In this document: positions 38,176-48,670 of the stretch, piece after piece
Layout: each line of letters opens with the position of its first letter
How positions within the stretch are numbered: position 1 is the stretch's first letter
Assembly (NCBI RefSeq): GCF_008245025.1
Contig: NZ_CP043426.1
Span: 1,302,001-1,366,000 of the forward strand
From: Campylobacter lari subsp. concheus
Lineage (GTDB): Bacteria; Campylobacterota; Campylobacteria; Campylobacterales; Campylobacteraceae
Reading direction: 5' to 3'
Length of the DNA: 64,000 bases
Made by a program: the position numbers and the translations under genes
Notes under the pieces: generated by a model
The model's database searches: none
Seen by the model: only the letters and a program-made list of their open reading frames with translations
What the model was told of the DNA's origin: nothing

Positions 38176-39573
38176 TTACAAAAGCAAAAACACGCAAGAA
38201 ATACTTCCAATCAAACACAAGCATAAAATAATCTTTTGTTTTACATCTAAGTTTGCACTTTCTATAATTTGAGCCTTTTTAAAAAAAACATAAATTAAAA
38301 TTTTTAAATAAGCATAAAGCATAATCATAGAACTTAAAGCTATAGCAAATACAAGTACATAATAGCCTGAGTTTAAAATAGAAGCTAAAATTAAAATTTT
38401 ACCCCAAAAAATACCAAAAGGCGGAATACCTGCTATACACAAAATAAATATAGCTAGCATTATAGACAATACTGGTCTTTGATCAAACAAACCTGAAAAA
38501 CTCTCAAATGAGCTTTTTTGAAATAAACTCAATATTAAAAAAATTCCATAATTTGCAAAAGCAAAAGATATCCAATACACAAACAAAGCAAAAATTGAAA
38601 GCAAATAAGAAGTCCCATCTCCTTGAGAACTCACACTCATACTAGAAACAATAACTGCTAATATAAAAGAAGAATGGGTAATAGAACTATATGCTAGCAT
38701 TTTTTTCACATCTTTTTGGATTAAAGCTACTATACTTACAGCAAGCATAGAAAAAATTGCTAGCAATGCTACTATGTATTCAAATTTTACTCCACCACCC
38801 AAAGCAGAAAAAATTCTTAAAACTACTATTATCATAGCTATTTTTGGTACTATAGATATAAATGCAATAAAATTTGTATGTACACCACAATACACATCTT
38901 TTAACCAAAAATGAAAAGGTGCAATAGAAAGTTTTACTCCAACAATGACTAAAAACATTACTCCAGCACAAAGCAGGATAGGGTCTGAAATATATTCAGA
39001 ATGCAATAGATTATCTAAATCCAAAGACTTTGTTTTTAAATATACAAAAGCACAAGCAAAGACAAAAAACCCAGCGCCCACCGCAGCTAAAGTAAAGTAC
39101 TTTATACTAGAGCTAATAGCATTATGAGTTCCTCTTAGTGCTATTAATGTATAAAGAGCCAAAGAAGAACCTTCTAAGGCTAGGAAAATTACAATTAAAT
39201 TAGTACTTGATATCATTAATATCAAAGAAGCAATCATAAATAAAAACAAGGAAAAAAACTCTGCCTTTTGCTCATCTTTATCCATTAATAAATAAAGCAT
39301 TGAAAAAACTAAAATAACTATTTGAGCAAAAATTGCATAATTATCACTTACAAATAAACCAAAAAAAGCATGAGAATTATCTAAAACAAAACCATTATAA
39401 ATCAATAAAAAACACAAAGCACTAAATAAGGCTATAACACTTGCTCCTATATAAAAATTTCTAGAAAGCTTTTTAAATGCATCCAATAAAAGCAAAACAA
39501 TGGCCCAAAAAAGCAATGATAACACAGGAAATAATAATACAAAATTGAATTTTTCTAAACTAAAGCCACTCAT
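38176..39573 (-). CDS. nuoN: NADH-quinone oxidoreductase subunit N
   Basis: 465 residues, about 14 membrane helices; antiporter-like proton channel of Complex I. Conserved lysines occur in VGVKLSIAPFHFWLKDVY and QKDVKKMLAYSSITHSSF. Its start shares one base with the nuoM stop. Confidence 0.95.
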   Translation of the reverse strand: MSGFSLEKFNFVLLFPVLSLLFWAIVLLLLDAFKKLSRNFYIGASVIALFSALCFLLIYNGFVLDNSHAFFGLFVSDNYAIFAQIVILVFSMLYLLMDKDEQKAEFFSLFLFMIASLILMISSTNLIVIFLALEGSSLALYTLIALRGTHNAISSSIKYFTLAAVGAGFFVFACAFVYLKTKSLDLDNLLHSEYISDPILLCAGVMFLVIVGVKLSIAPFHFWLKDVYCGVHTNFIAFISIVPKIAMIIVVLRIFSALGGGVKFEYIVALLAIFSMLAVSIVALIQKDVKKMLAYSSITHSSFILAVIVSSMSVSSQGDGTSYLLSIFALFVYWISFAFANYGIFLILSLFQKSSFESFSGLFDQRPVLSIMLAIFILCIAGIPPFGIFWGKILILASILNSGYYVLVFAIALSSMIMLYAYLKILIYVFFKKAQIIESANLDVKQKIILCLCLIGSISCVFLLL

Positions 39574-41042
39574 TAAAAACCTCTTATATCATCTATGATT
39601 TTTTGATTTTCTATTGCAATATTTCTTGTTTGCATAACTTCAAGAATGCTATTTACATTCAAAGCAATTTCATCAAGCATAGCACTTGGAGCTACCCCTA
39701 AATAAATTACCAAGGCACTTAAAATACTCAAAACAAAAATTTCACCTTTTTTTAATACTAATCTCTCCATTTTTTCTTCACTAGTGGCAAAAAACATATT
39801 TCTATAAATATTTAACATATAAATAGCCCCTAAAATAATCACACCACCTGCAAATAACGCATACCACAAATTCACACTTGCTATGCCTTGTAAAATTAAA
39901 AACTCACCTACAAAAGAAATAGTCAAAGGTAGTGAAATAGATGAAAATAATAACACCGCAAAGAAAAAGCTAAATAACGGAGCTGTTTTAGCTAAATTTT
40001 TATAAAAGTCTAAATCAAAAGTATGATATCTTTTATAAAGTATATAAGCAGCCAAAAACAAACCTCCCGTTACTATACCATGTGCAAACATGTAAAATAC
40101 AGAGCCGCTTAGCCCATTATAAGTAAAAGTCACAATACCCAAAATCACCACACCTAAATGCGAAATTGAGCTATAAGCGATTAATTCTTTTAAATCTTTG
40201 GCTTTAAAAGCAATTAAAGCTGCATATAAAATTCCAACTATACATAAAATTGCAAGTAAAGAATAATAATGATTTAAAGTATCAGGTGTTAAAGGCAATA
40301 TAAATCTTAAAAATCCAAAAGGAGCCATTTTAAAACTAACAAGCATTACAGATACTAAAGTTGGACTTTTTGCATAAACTTTTGGCGCCCAAGTGTGGAA
40401 AGGAAACAAAGGACTTTTAATCGCAAAAGCGATAAAAAATCCTATAAAGATTAAATTTTGTACACTTTCAGGTATGAAAAAATCACTCTTATACCAAGCA
40501 AGTAAATCAAAACTCCAATACCCAAAACTTTGATAATACAAAAATCCTACATAAATAATCGCTAAAAGCATGAGCATAGAACCACAAAATGCATAAATGA
40601 AAAATTTAATCCCTGCTTTATAATTATCTGAATATCTGCCTATTAAATAAATAAGTGGTATAAGAGAAAACTCCCAAAATACATAAAACAATAAAGCATC
40701 TAATGAAGCAAAAAGTCCTATAATACAAAATTGCAATAAAAATATACTTACAACAACACTTTTATCTTGAATATCCAAACATATAAAAGATAAAAAAATC
40801 ATAATAGAACAAAGCAACATCAAGTATAGCGCTATAGCATCTACACCGATATGAAAATTAACTATTAAAGAATTTAAACTAAACTCATAAGCTATACCAC
40901 CATGATAATTAAACAATAAAAAAACATTAAAAACTAAAATCAAGAAGCTAACTAAAATAGCAAAAGACTTACTATCTTCTTTTTGCAAAAATAAAGCTAT
41001 AAAAGCTGCAAAAAATGGAAATAACATTAACAAACTAAGCAT
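39573..41042 (-). CDS. nuoM: NADH-quinone oxidoreductase subunit M
   Basis: 489 residues, about 14 membrane helices. FYVFWEFSLIPLIYLIG holds the conserved glutamate, AFAIKSPLFPFHTWAPKVYA the helix-7 lysine and AKDLKELIAYSSISHLG the helix-8 motif. One base separates it from nuoL. Confidence 0.96.
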   Translation of the reverse strand: MLSLLMLFPFFAAFIALFLQKEDSKSFAILVSFLILVFNVFLLFNYHGGIAYEFSLNSLIVNFHIGVDAIALYLMLLCSIMIFLSFICLDIQDKSVVVSIFLLQFCIIGLFASLDALLFYVFWEFSLIPLIYLIGRYSDNYKAGIKFFIYAFCGSMLMLLAIIYVGFLYYQSFGYWSFDLLAWYKSDFFIPESVQNLIFIGFFIAFAIKSPLFPFHTWAPKVYAKSPTLVSVMLVSFKMAPFGFLRFILPLTPDTLNHYYSLLAILCIVGILYAALIAFKAKDLKELIAYSSISHLGVVILGIVTFTYNGLSGSVFYMFAHGIVTGGLFLAAYILYKRYHTFDLDFYKNLAKTAPLFSFFFAVLLFSSISLPLTISFVGEFLILQGIASVNLWYALFAGGVIILGAIYMLNIYRNMFFATSEEKMERLVLKKGEIFVLSILSALVIYLGVAPSAMLDEIALNVNSILEVMQTRNIAIENQKIIDDIRGF

Positions 41043-41043
41043 T

Positions 41044-42846
41044 CTACACCGCCAACGCTAAACAAAATAAACATACAAAAGCCAACACTGTAATTCTTAA
41101 AACCAAAGAATAATCCTTACCTATGCTAAGAGTCCTAGCAAAAGTTTTAAGGAAAAATGCAACACTATCTACCAAAGTATCTAAAATTTCTTTATCGCTT
41201 TTTCTTAAAAATTCACAAAATAAAGCATATTTGCTAACAATAAATTGATGATAAAACCTTGGTATATAGTATTCATTAAACAAAAGCTTATAAATACTTG
41301 TTTTAGAAAGTGATGGTTTAAACCAATTTTTCCAATAAGCCATGATAGCTAAAAGTACTCCAAGCACTGCAGCAGTACTTGCAAGCATCATAACTAAAGA
41401 ATTTTGCCCATCAATAAAAGCTAAATTTTTACTTACAAACTCCATAAAGCTATGCTCAAAAAACCCTGCAACAATAGCAAGTAAAGCCAAAGGACTCATC
41501 GCAAGTAAAGCTATTTTACTAGCTTCATGAGGATGTTCTTCATGTCTTTTCGGAGTAAAAAATACAAGCATTAAAAGTCTAAAACTATAAAAAGCTGTCA
41601 TAAAAGCTGCTATTAAAAGTACCAAGAAAATTCCATGATGATGACTTATAAAAGAAAATCCTAAAATTAAATCTTTAGAGAAAAATCCTGCAAAAGGATA
41701 AATTCCTGCCAAAGCCAAAGAGCCTATAAGCATTAAAATAGCACTAAAACGCATACTTTTATAAAGTCCACCCATCTTGCTAATATCAAGCTTATCATTC
41801 ATCGCATGCATAACATTACCTGCACCTAAGAATAGTAAAGATTTAAAAAATGCATGAGTTGCTAGATGAAATAAAGCTATAGCATAAGCCCCAAGACCTG
41901 CTGCTACAAACATATATCCAAGTTGAGAAAGCGTTGAATAAGCAATAATTCTTTTTAAATCTTTAGCCACCATAGCCATAGAAGCAGCAAAAAGTGCTAC
42001 AAAAGATCCAAGTATAGCGATAAAATACCCTACTTCAGGGACTTGCAAATAAAGTTCTCCAGCACGAATCACCAAATAAACTCCCGCAGTAACCATAGTC
42101 GCAGCATGGATTAGCGCTGAAACTGGTGTAGGTCCTGCCATAGCATCAGCAAGCCAAGTATGGAAAGGAAATTGTGCTGATTTACCCATAGCGCCCACAA
42201 AAAGTAAAAGTGCTATTAAAATCAAAATCATATCATTTTCATGCCCTAAAGATAAAAGGGTAAAAAACTCATCATATTTTAAAGAATTGAACTCTATATA
42301 AATTAAGAAAATTCCTAAAAGCAAAGCCAAATCTGCAATTCTATTCATGATAAATGCTTCATTAGCAGCAAAGGTATATTTTTCATTATGATACCAAAAA
42401 CCTATCAAAAGCCATGAGCAAAGTCCAACGCCCTCCCAACCTATGAAAAGTCCTAAGAAATTATCACTCATAATCAAAAACATCATAGAAAAAACAAAAA
42501 GTCCTAAATAGCTAAAATAGCGATTAAACCCTTCATCATGCTCCATATAAAATATACTATATAAATGTACAAAAGTAGCAACTATACTTACTACATTCAT
42601 CATAATTAAAGTAATAGAGTCTATTTTAAAACCAAAACTAACATCTACCAAAGATATCCAAGTGCCAAGTTCAAAATTAAAATGCACTCCATTGCTTAAT
42701 AAAATAATTGAAGCAAGTGCTGAAAAAGCTATAAGCAAAGAAGCTATATAGCCTAAAATAATTTTCTTAGCACTAAAAGCAAAAATACCTAAAACAATAG
42801 CTGAAACTAAAGGAGAAAAAAGTACAATTAAAGCTAAATTTTGCAT
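41044..42846 (-). CDS. nuoL: NADH-quinone oxidoreductase subunit L
   Basis: 600 residues with an antiporter core of 14 helices and the long lateral helix plus terminal membrane helix at the C terminus. IGWEGVGLCSWLLIGFWY, AMGKSAQFPFHTWLADAM and AKDLKRIIAYSTLSQLG are the proton-path motifs. Its start overlaps nuoK by 13 bases. Confidence 0.96.
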   Translation of the reverse strand: MQNLALIVLFSPLVSAIVLGIFAFSAKKIILGYIASLLIAFSALASIILLSNGVHFNFELGTWISLVDVSFGFKIDSITLIMMNVVSIVATFVHLYSIFYMEHDEGFNRYFSYLGLFVFSMMFLIMSDNFLGLFIGWEGVGLCSWLLIGFWYHNEKYTFAANEAFIMNRIADLALLLGIFLIYIEFNSLKYDEFFTLLSLGHENDMILILIALLLFVGAMGKSAQFPFHTWLADAMAGPTPVSALIHAATMVTAGVYLVIRAGELYLQVPEVGYFIAILGSFVALFAASMAMVAKDLKRIIAYSTLSQLGYMFVAAGLGAYAIALFHLATHAFFKSLLFLGAGNVMHAMNDKLDISKMGGLYKSMRFSAILMLIGSLALAGIYPFAGFFSKDLILGFSFISHHHGIFLVLLIAAFMTAFYSFRLLMLVFFTPKRHEEHPHEASKIALLAMSPLALLAIVAGFFEHSFMEFVSKNLAFIDGQNSLVMMLASTAAVLGVLLAIMAYWKNWFKPSLSKTSIYKLLFNEYYIPRFYHQFIVSKYALFCEFLRKSDKEILDTLVDSVAFFLKTFARTLSIGKDYSLVLRITVLAFVCLFCLALAV

Positions 42847-43148
42847 TTTAACTCTCCTTTTTCAGCTAAAGAGCTAAGCTCTAGTGTTCCTGTTTTTCTA
42901 TACCATAAAACACAAAGTGCTATCCCAACAGCTACTTCACAAGCTGCAACCCCCATTACAAATAAAGCAAAAATTTGCCCTTCTATGTCTTTGTGAGAAG
43001 CTCCTGCTGTAACTAAAGCTAAATTAGCAGCGTTTAATAAAATTTCACTTGAAATAAAAAGCATAATTAAATTTTGGCGTTTTATAATACCTATTAGACC
43101 AATGATAAACATCAAAATAGCCACAATGTAGTATTTTTCTAACATCAT
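42834..43148 (-). CDS. nuoK: NADH-quinone oxidoreductase subunit K
   Basis: 104 residues, three membrane helices, with the two buried glutamates in LFISSEILLNAANLAL and AACEVAVGIALCVL. Overlaps nuoJ by four bases. The second methionine is an equally good start. Confidence 0.95.
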   Translation of the reverse strand: MMLEKYYIVAILMFIIGLIGIIKRQNLIMLFISSEILLNAANLALVTAGASHKDIEGQIFALFVMGVAACEVAVGIALCVLWYRKTGTLELSSLAEKGELKCKI

Positions 43149-43651
43149 TGCTCATCCTTTTTTATATTTTTTTGAGTAAGTGCTATAGCACAAATTAAAG
43201 CTATTAAGAGTAAAATTGCCATAAATTCAAAAGCAAGCATGTATTTTGTAAATAAAGTAAAACCTATTTGCTGAGTTGAATCAAGATCATAAACTTCACT
43301 AGTTTCATTTAAACCAAAGTTATAGCCCATAATAATACTAATTAACAAAATAGCACTAAAAATCACAGCAAAAATAAATACTCTTTTACCTTTTAGATTT
43401 TCCTTTACTTTTATTGAAGCATCAAAAAACATCATAGCAAAACTATAAAGACCTAAAATAGCCCCACTATAAACGATAATTTGAATTGCTCCAATAAATT
43501 CAGCATTAAGTAAAAAATAAAATCCGCTTAAAAAAATCATAGCCGCAGCCAAAGAACTAATAGCATAAAGTACACTAGTACTTAAAACGCTAATTAGAAA
43601 AAATCCCAATACCAAAACACTTAACAAACAAAAAGCTATCGTTTCAAACAT
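43145..43651 (-). CDS. nuoJ: NADH-quinone oxidoreductase subunit J
   Basis: 168 residues, five membrane helices; the conserved helix-3 region is [22 protein letters not shown]. Overlaps nuoI by eight bases. Confidence 0.93.
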   Translation of the reverse strand: MFETIAFCLLSVLVLGFFLISVLSTSVLYAISSLAAAMIFLSGFYFLLNAEFIGAIQIIVYSGAILGLYSFAMMFFDASIKVKENLKGKRVFIFAVIFSAILLISIIMGYNFGLNETSEVYDLDSTQQIGFTLFTKYMLAFEFMAILLLIALICAIALTQKNIKKDEQ

Positions 43652-44276
43652 TTTCTTCCTTTGAGGTATCTTGCTGTCTTTGCAAATCTATCTCATAATA
43701 ATTTGGAGTTTTCTTTACTAAATCATCAGCATCTTTTCTTAAACTACCACTTCCTTCAAATACTACTTGATTTTTAAGCTCATCAATAGGAGTTAAAAAA
43801 TCTTCCTTTTGACCAAAATACGATCTTTGCTCTGCTGCATTTTCATACTCTTTACCATGTACAATGGCAAGCTCAGGACAAACATCGGCACAAAAGCCAC
43901 AATAAATACAACGCCCTAAATTGATACTATAATTTTCAACCTTTTTACGTCCGTCTTCGCTTAAACTTGTTTCCATTCTTATGCAATTACTAATACAAAT
44001 TTTTTCGCACAAACCACAGCCAATACAACATTCATTTTCACTTTCAATAAAACGCATCAAACGATGTACCGCACGGTAGCGATTATCTAAAGCAACTTTT
44101 TCCATAGGATATTTAATCGTTGCACTATTATTTTTTTTAAACATTTCTCTTAATACGACAAACAAACCTACAAAAAGTTCTGTATTTAAAGAACGCTTGA
44201 TTACTTGTATGAATTTTTCATAAGCATTTTGAGGATTTTTACGCTCAAAATCTACTTTAAAATAACCTTTTTTCAT
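43644..44276 (-). CDS. nuoI: NADH-quinone oxidoreductase subunit I
   Basis: 210 residues with two ferredoxin-type 4Fe-4S motifs, [11 protein letters not shown] and [11 protein letters not shown], that carry clusters N6a and N6b. The N-terminal helix lies on the membrane arm. The C-terminal 40 residues are a charged extension. Confidence 0.95.
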   Translation of the reverse strand: MKKGYFKVDFERKNPQNAYEKFIQVIKRSLNTELFVGLFVVLREMFKKNNSATIKYPMEKVALDNRYRAVHRLMRFIESENECCIGCGLCEKICISNCIRMETSLSEDGRKKVENYSINLGRCIYCGFCADVCPELAIVHGKEYENAAEQRSYFGQKEDFLTPIDELKNQVVFEGSGSLRKDADDLVKKTPNYYEIDLQRQQDTSKEENV

Positions 44277-44284
44277 TGTTTTTC

Positions 44285-45283
44285 CTATACCACAAGCACT
44301 AAAGCACTAATTAATAAATTTAAAACCGCTAAAGGAATTAAAATCAAATAACACATTCTCATTACTTGATCAGGACGCAGTTGCGGAAAAGCCCCTCTAG
44401 CCCAAAAATACCAAAAGAACACAAAAGAAACTTTCAAAAGCATCATAATAGCTCCTGGTATAATCCAAAAATCATTAAATCCACCCAAAAATAAAAGCGA
44501 TATCATAATCGCTCCGGTAATCATGGCTGTATATTCACCAATAAAAAACATACCCCATCTAAGCCCACTATATTCAGTGCCATAACCTGAAACAAGTTCA
44601 GTTTCGTTTTCACTTAAACAAAGCGGAGTTCTATTAGTTTCTATAAAAATGGCTATTACAAATAAAATAAAAGCCAAAGGTTGTTTAAAAATAAGCCAAG
44701 AAAGTATGCCTTCACTTTGATAATTATTAATATCTACCAAAGACAAAGAACCAACAAGCATTACAACACATACCAAAGAAAGACCTGCAACACTCTCATA
44801 AGAAATGATAGAAACAAGCCCTCTTGCCCCACCCAACAATGACCATTTATTATTACTAGCCAAGCCTCCTAAAAAAATCGCATAAAAACTAACTCCACCC
44901 ATACCTATGACAAATAGTAAGGCCACATTGATATCAGCAATAATAGGGCGAATCACTCTACCAAATAAAGTAAATTCAGGAAAAATGGGAATAGCTGCAA
45001 TTGCCACAAAAGCACAAATTGCTGCAATCAATGGAGCGATTAAAAACACCACTTTTTGAGCATAAGTTGGCACTATATCTTCTTTAGTAAAAAGCTTAAT
45101 CATATCAGCAACTACTTGAAGTAATCCAAAAGGACCTACCATATCAGGCCCCAAACGACGATGAAATAAAGCCAAAGCCTTTCTTTCAAGATAAGTTGCC
45201 AAACCTGCTAAAGTAGCAAAAATAGCTATAACAAGCACACATTTAATAATTGTTTCTATAATAAAAAAAGTAATATCACTCAT
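44285..45283 (-). CDS. nuoH: NADH-quinone oxidoreductase subunit H
   Basis: 332 residues, eight or nine membrane helices; forms the quinone chamber with NuoB and Nuo[25 protein letters not shown] is the N-terminal signature in two parts and the acidic loop is in [19 protein letters not shown]. Overlaps nuoG by four bases. Confidence 0.96.
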   Translation of the reverse strand: MSDITFFIIETIIKCVLVIAIFATLAGLATYLERKALALFHRRLGPDMVGPFGLLQVVADMIKLFTKEDIVPTYAQKVVFLIAPLIAAICAFVAIAAIPIFPEFTLFGRVIRPIIADINVALLFVIGMGGVSFYAIFLGGLASNNKWSLLGGARGLVSIISYESVAGLSLVCVVMLVGSLSLVDINNYQSEGILSWLIFKQPLAFILFVIAIFIETNRTPLCLSENETELVSGYGTEYSGLRWGMFFIGEYTAMITGAIMISLLFLGGFNDFWIIPGAIMMLLKVSFVFFWYFWARGAFPQLRPDQVMRMCYLILIPLAVLNLLISALVLVV

Positions 45284-47733
45284 ATTTTAGCTCCTGCTTT
45301 TTCAAGCCAAACTTTTGCATATCGAGCATTATTAAATAAAGATTTATAATCAATCTTACTATCATAATCCCCTAAATACGCACCATTTTCTAAAGATTCA
45401 TCACATTTTACACTTATAGCAATTTGAGTTTTTTCATTTTTTAAAATAACACTATCATCTTGGTTTAAATCAAATTTTTGCATTATATCAACTGATAAAA
45501 ATAAAGCTCCAACCTCATTAAAAGCTCTATTGCTAAGCTTTGAAAACTGATGAATACTATTTGCATAATATAGGGTTAAATTTCCTTCATTTTGCTTTTT
45601 GACTTCTTGGGTATTTAATGTTTTTTCAAACTCAAAATGAGAAAAATCAAGCTCATAGCCTCTATGATTTACCCCACCATTATCATAATGATTTTCTAAC
45701 TCATCAAAATCAATTGCCCTAAAGCCTTTATTTTGTGGTAAAAATTTAGTATAGTTGATTGTAAATTCTTCATCAAAACCTAAAGCATTTGCTAAATCAT
45801 TTAAAAAATAACCTTTAAATTCTAAAGCTGCATTTGTAGGAACTAATCTTTTATCATAATTTACAAAGCTACCTTCTTGCTGATTTAAGCTAGAACTTGC
45901 AAGATCAAAATGCCCATCATAAGAAAAAGTAAAATCGCCTTTTTCGTTATAACCTAGTATTTTTCCCACTTGAAAATCTTGACTTAAATCACAAATTAAA
46001 CTCACACCCAAAGTATTAGTGCAAGTTGGATTTAAAAAGATTTTAAAATCGGTATATTTTTGTACCAAAGCACAAAGTTTTGCTAGTTTTACACTTTGCT
46101 CATCATAGTAAAAATCACTTCCTACAATAAGTGTAAATTTTTGCTTTTTTGCGAGCAAAGTTTCTAAAATATCCTCATCTATGCCAAGATTTTTCGCATA
46201 ATTTGATCTTTGTACCTCTATGCTTTTTTTAATTTTTTTAGGCACAAGTTTTTTAACTTCTTCTATAATAGTTTCGCCATTTTCATTTTGTTTTTCTATC
46301 TTTTCAATAATTTCTTCATTAATAGTTTCTTCGATTTCTTTAGTGCCTTGATAATACGCATTTTCTAATATATTTTTAAAATCTTGTGGAAACTCTTTAG
46401 CAAATTTTTGCAAGATAAATAATAAAATATTTTCATTATCTTTAATATCATGATTAATCTGCAAGAAATTTTTAGAATATTTATCCACACCTTTATCTTT
46501 TATAGGGTGAAAATATAGCCCCGCACCTTTATTCATTACCAAAGCGTTATTAACTTTATATCCTAGCGTTGGCGCATCATAGCGTAAAAATGAACCTACG
46601 ATGATTAAAAAATCACTTTGAGTAATATCATCTGTATTTGCATTATATATTGCATTTGCATTTTGATAAAAACAAGCTAGAAAATCTTGGAATTTTTTAG
46701 CTTCATGATTTATAAGGTTAAGGTTAAATTTTTTACTTAAATTTTGCAAGATTAAAGCTTCTTCGTTAGTAATAAAACTATTAAATAAAATATTTTTTAT
46801 TTCATCGTTTTTCATCATATTTACTAGTTTTTCAAAAGCTTTTTCGTCTTTACCTTGAACTTCATTTTGGGTATTAAAACCATATCTTGCAGCTTTATTT
46901 AGCGTAGCAAAAGCAAAATCATTACTCACTCTATAAATTTTTTCTTTTTGATTATTAATACTAGTTTGTTTAATATCATAATACATCAACTCACAATCAC
47001 TAGAATGTGGATTACTAGCTGGAATTTTCTTTAGCTCCCAAGCATTAGATGTATATTGAAAAGTCGAACCTACCAAGGCTCCTGTAGGACATACACTTGT
47101 ACATTCTCCACAAAAAGAACAATCAAGCATATCACCACTACTTGGCGCAATTAAACTCTTTTGAAATTTAGTCCAAATCGCTAGCGCGTCTTTGCTCATA
47201 CTTTCTTTAAAGCTGGCATCTGGTGCATTTGCTCCTCTTGGAGTAGTTTTTAAAGCACTTTCACCTATTTTATCTTTGCAAACTGTGATACATCTTTCAC
47301 ACACTATACATAAAGCTGGATCATAATTAATCTCGCCCCATTTTTTATGCTCTTTATGGGTATCTTTAATCCAATAATTTTGCACATTTACTCTTGCTTT
47401 GTGTGTAAAGTTTTGAAGCTCACACTCACCAGATTTATCACATACCCCACATTGTAAAGGGTGGTTGATACAATATGCTTGCATGATAGCATTGCGCTCA
47501 TCCCACAAATTTGGCAAATCACTCTCTACCACCATACCTTCTTTAACTTTAGTATTGCAAGAATAAACCTTTTTACCATCAGCTTCTACCATACACATAC
47601 GACAAGCAAGTGTTGGAGAACAACCATTTAAATAACAAATCGCCGGAATGAAAATATCATTTTTTCTTGCGACATTTAAGATATACTCACCCTCATTTGC
47701 CTCACATTCTATACCATTAATGATAACTTTCAT
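45280..47733 (-). CDS. nuoG: NADH-quinone oxidoreductase subunit G
   Basis: 817 residues. The N-terminal 2Fe-2S region has CYLNGCSPTLACRMCMVE, then HPLQCGVCDKSGECELQ for the His-Cys3 4Fe-4S cluster, and two more 4Fe-4S motifs (CIVCERCITVCKD and CSFCGECTSVCPTG). The molybdopterin-like domain follows but has an unusual charged Glu/Lys insert around residues 465-510. In Campylobacter, NuoG must accept electrons without NuoE/NuoF. Confidence 0.94.
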   Translation of the reverse strand: MKVIINGIECEANEGEYILNVARKNDIFIPAICYLNGCSPTLACRMCMVEADGKKVYSCNTKVKEGMVVESDLPNLWDERNAIMQAYCINHPLQCGVCDKSGECELQNFTHKARVNVQNYWIKDTHKEHKKWGEINYDPALCIVCERCITVCKDKIGESALKTTPRGANAPDASFKESMSKDALAIWTKFQKSLIAPSSGDMLDCSFCGECTSVCPTGALVGSTFQYTSNAWELKKIPASNPHSSDCELMYYDIKQTSINNQKEKIYRVSNDFAFATLNKAARYGFNTQNEVQGKDEKAFEKLVNMMKNDEIKNILFNSFITNEEALILQNLSKKFNLNLINHEAKKFQDFLACFYQNANAIYNANTDDITQSDFLIIVGSFLRYDAPTLGYKVNNALVMNKGAGLYFHPIKDKGVDKYSKNFLQINHDIKDNENILLFILQKFAKEFPQDFKNILENAYYQGTKEIEETINEEIIEKIEKQNENGETIIEEVKKLVPKKIKKSIEVQRSNYAKNLGIDEDILETLLAKKQKFTLIVGSDFYYDEQSVKLAKLCALVQKYTDFKIFLNPTCTNTLGVSLICDLSQDFQVGKILGYNEKGDFTFSYDGHFDLASSSLNQQEGSFVNYDKRLVPTNAALEFKGYFLNDLANALGFDEEFTINYTKFLPQNKGFRAIDFDELENHYDNGGVNHRGYELDFSHFEFEKTLNTQEVKKQNEGNLTLYYANSIHQFSKLSNRAFNEVGALFLSVDIMQKFDLNQDDSVILKNEKTQIAISVKCDESLENGAYLGDYDSKIDYKSLFNNARYAKVWLEKAGAKI

Positions 47734-48446
47734 TTTATAACCTTAACTTGAGCTTTTGAAAAAGCAAAACCAGCGCTTTCATAATCAAACAAAGCCACCG
47801 TGCCTTTTAAGTCATGATTGATTTTTACTATAGTTGTAAATTCTTGAGTGTTTATTTTTAAATTAATTTTATCCTCATCCTTAACCTTAGCAATCAAAGC
47901 AAAAGATGAAGAACAATGCAATTTTTTGTCTTCTAAAGGTGTTTGCATGATGATAGTTCCATCAAAATTATCAAGTTCTAAAAGTTCATTAAAAGAATTT
48001 TGTATTGACAAATTTTCTTCATTTTCATTAGAGCAAATCAGCAAAAGATTAAATTTATGACAAAGTTTTTCTAAAAAATACTTAATATTTTCAAAATCTT
48101 TATGTTGGTATAAATTTTCATCAAAAATAATACACTTTGCTTCTTTTAAAAAATCCAAAATCTCTAAAGCTTCTTCTTCGCCAAAGCAAGATTCAGCACT
48201 TAAATAACCCTCATCAAACTCGTTAAATTCAGTCTCCAAACTCATCTTACAAAGTAATGCAAGCACAAAAGGCACGCTTGCAATCTCACATTTATAAAAG
48301 CTTGCTTTTAAATTTTTATCTTCTATACAGGAAATATTATAATTTTTACTTTTGTTAAGCTTAGCACAAAGTGAAGGATTTTTTAAAGAAAGTAAATCCA
48401 CAAAACACAAAGCATTTAAGCCTTCTTGATATTTTGCTAATTTCAT
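47730..48446 (-). CDS. Complex I-associated protein replacing NuoF (Cj1574c-like)
   Basis: 238 residues, no NADH- or FMN-binding glycine motif and no iron-sulfur cysteine set, so it is not a NuoF. It sits exactly at the nuoF position between nuoG and the small nuoE-position gene, with four-base overlaps on both sides. In C. jejuni the equivalent genes are needed for Complex I function with a non-NADH donor, probably flavodoxin. Residues 95-125 and 150-165 look helical; no further motif. Confidence 0.8.
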   Translation of the reverse strand: MKLAKYQEGLNALCFVDLLSLKNPSLCAKLNKSKNYNISCIEDKNLKASFYKCEIASVPFVLALLCKMSLETEFNEFDEGYLSAESCFGEEEALEILDFLKEAKCIIFDENLYQHKDFENIKYFLEKLCHKFNLLLICSNENEENLSIQNSFNELLELDNFDGTIIMQTPLEDKKLHCSSSFALIAKVKDEDKINLKINTQEFTTIVKINHDLKGTVALFDYESAGFAFSKAQVKVIK

Positions 48447-48670
48447 TGTCCTACCTTTTTAAAAACTATAGTCCAATCTACTTGATTAAATTTTAAAGAA
48501 TTTAAAAGTTCACAATTTTGCTCTTTTATGAAAGCAAAACTTTTTTCTACATTAGAAAAATCTCCTATTTCAAACAAAACCACTAAAACTTCACCCATGT
48601 AAGCATTTTGAATGATTTGTTCTAAATCTTTAAACAAATCTTGACTTTTTCTTAAATCCACACGTCTCAT
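48443..48670 (-). CDS. Complex I-associated small protein replacing NuoE (Cj1575c-like)
   Basis: 75 residues, soluble, lacking the four cysteines of the NuoE 2Fe-2S cluster. It lies at the nuoE position between nuoD and the NuoF-position gene with four-base overlaps. Its start [15 protein letters not shown] and the [12 protein letters not shown] strand are typical of the epsilonproteobacterial set. Confidence 0.8.
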   Translation of the reverse strand: MRRVDLRKSQDLFKDLEQIIQNAYMGEVLVVLFEIGDFSNVEKSFAFIKEQNCELLNSLKFNQVDWTIVFKKVGQ

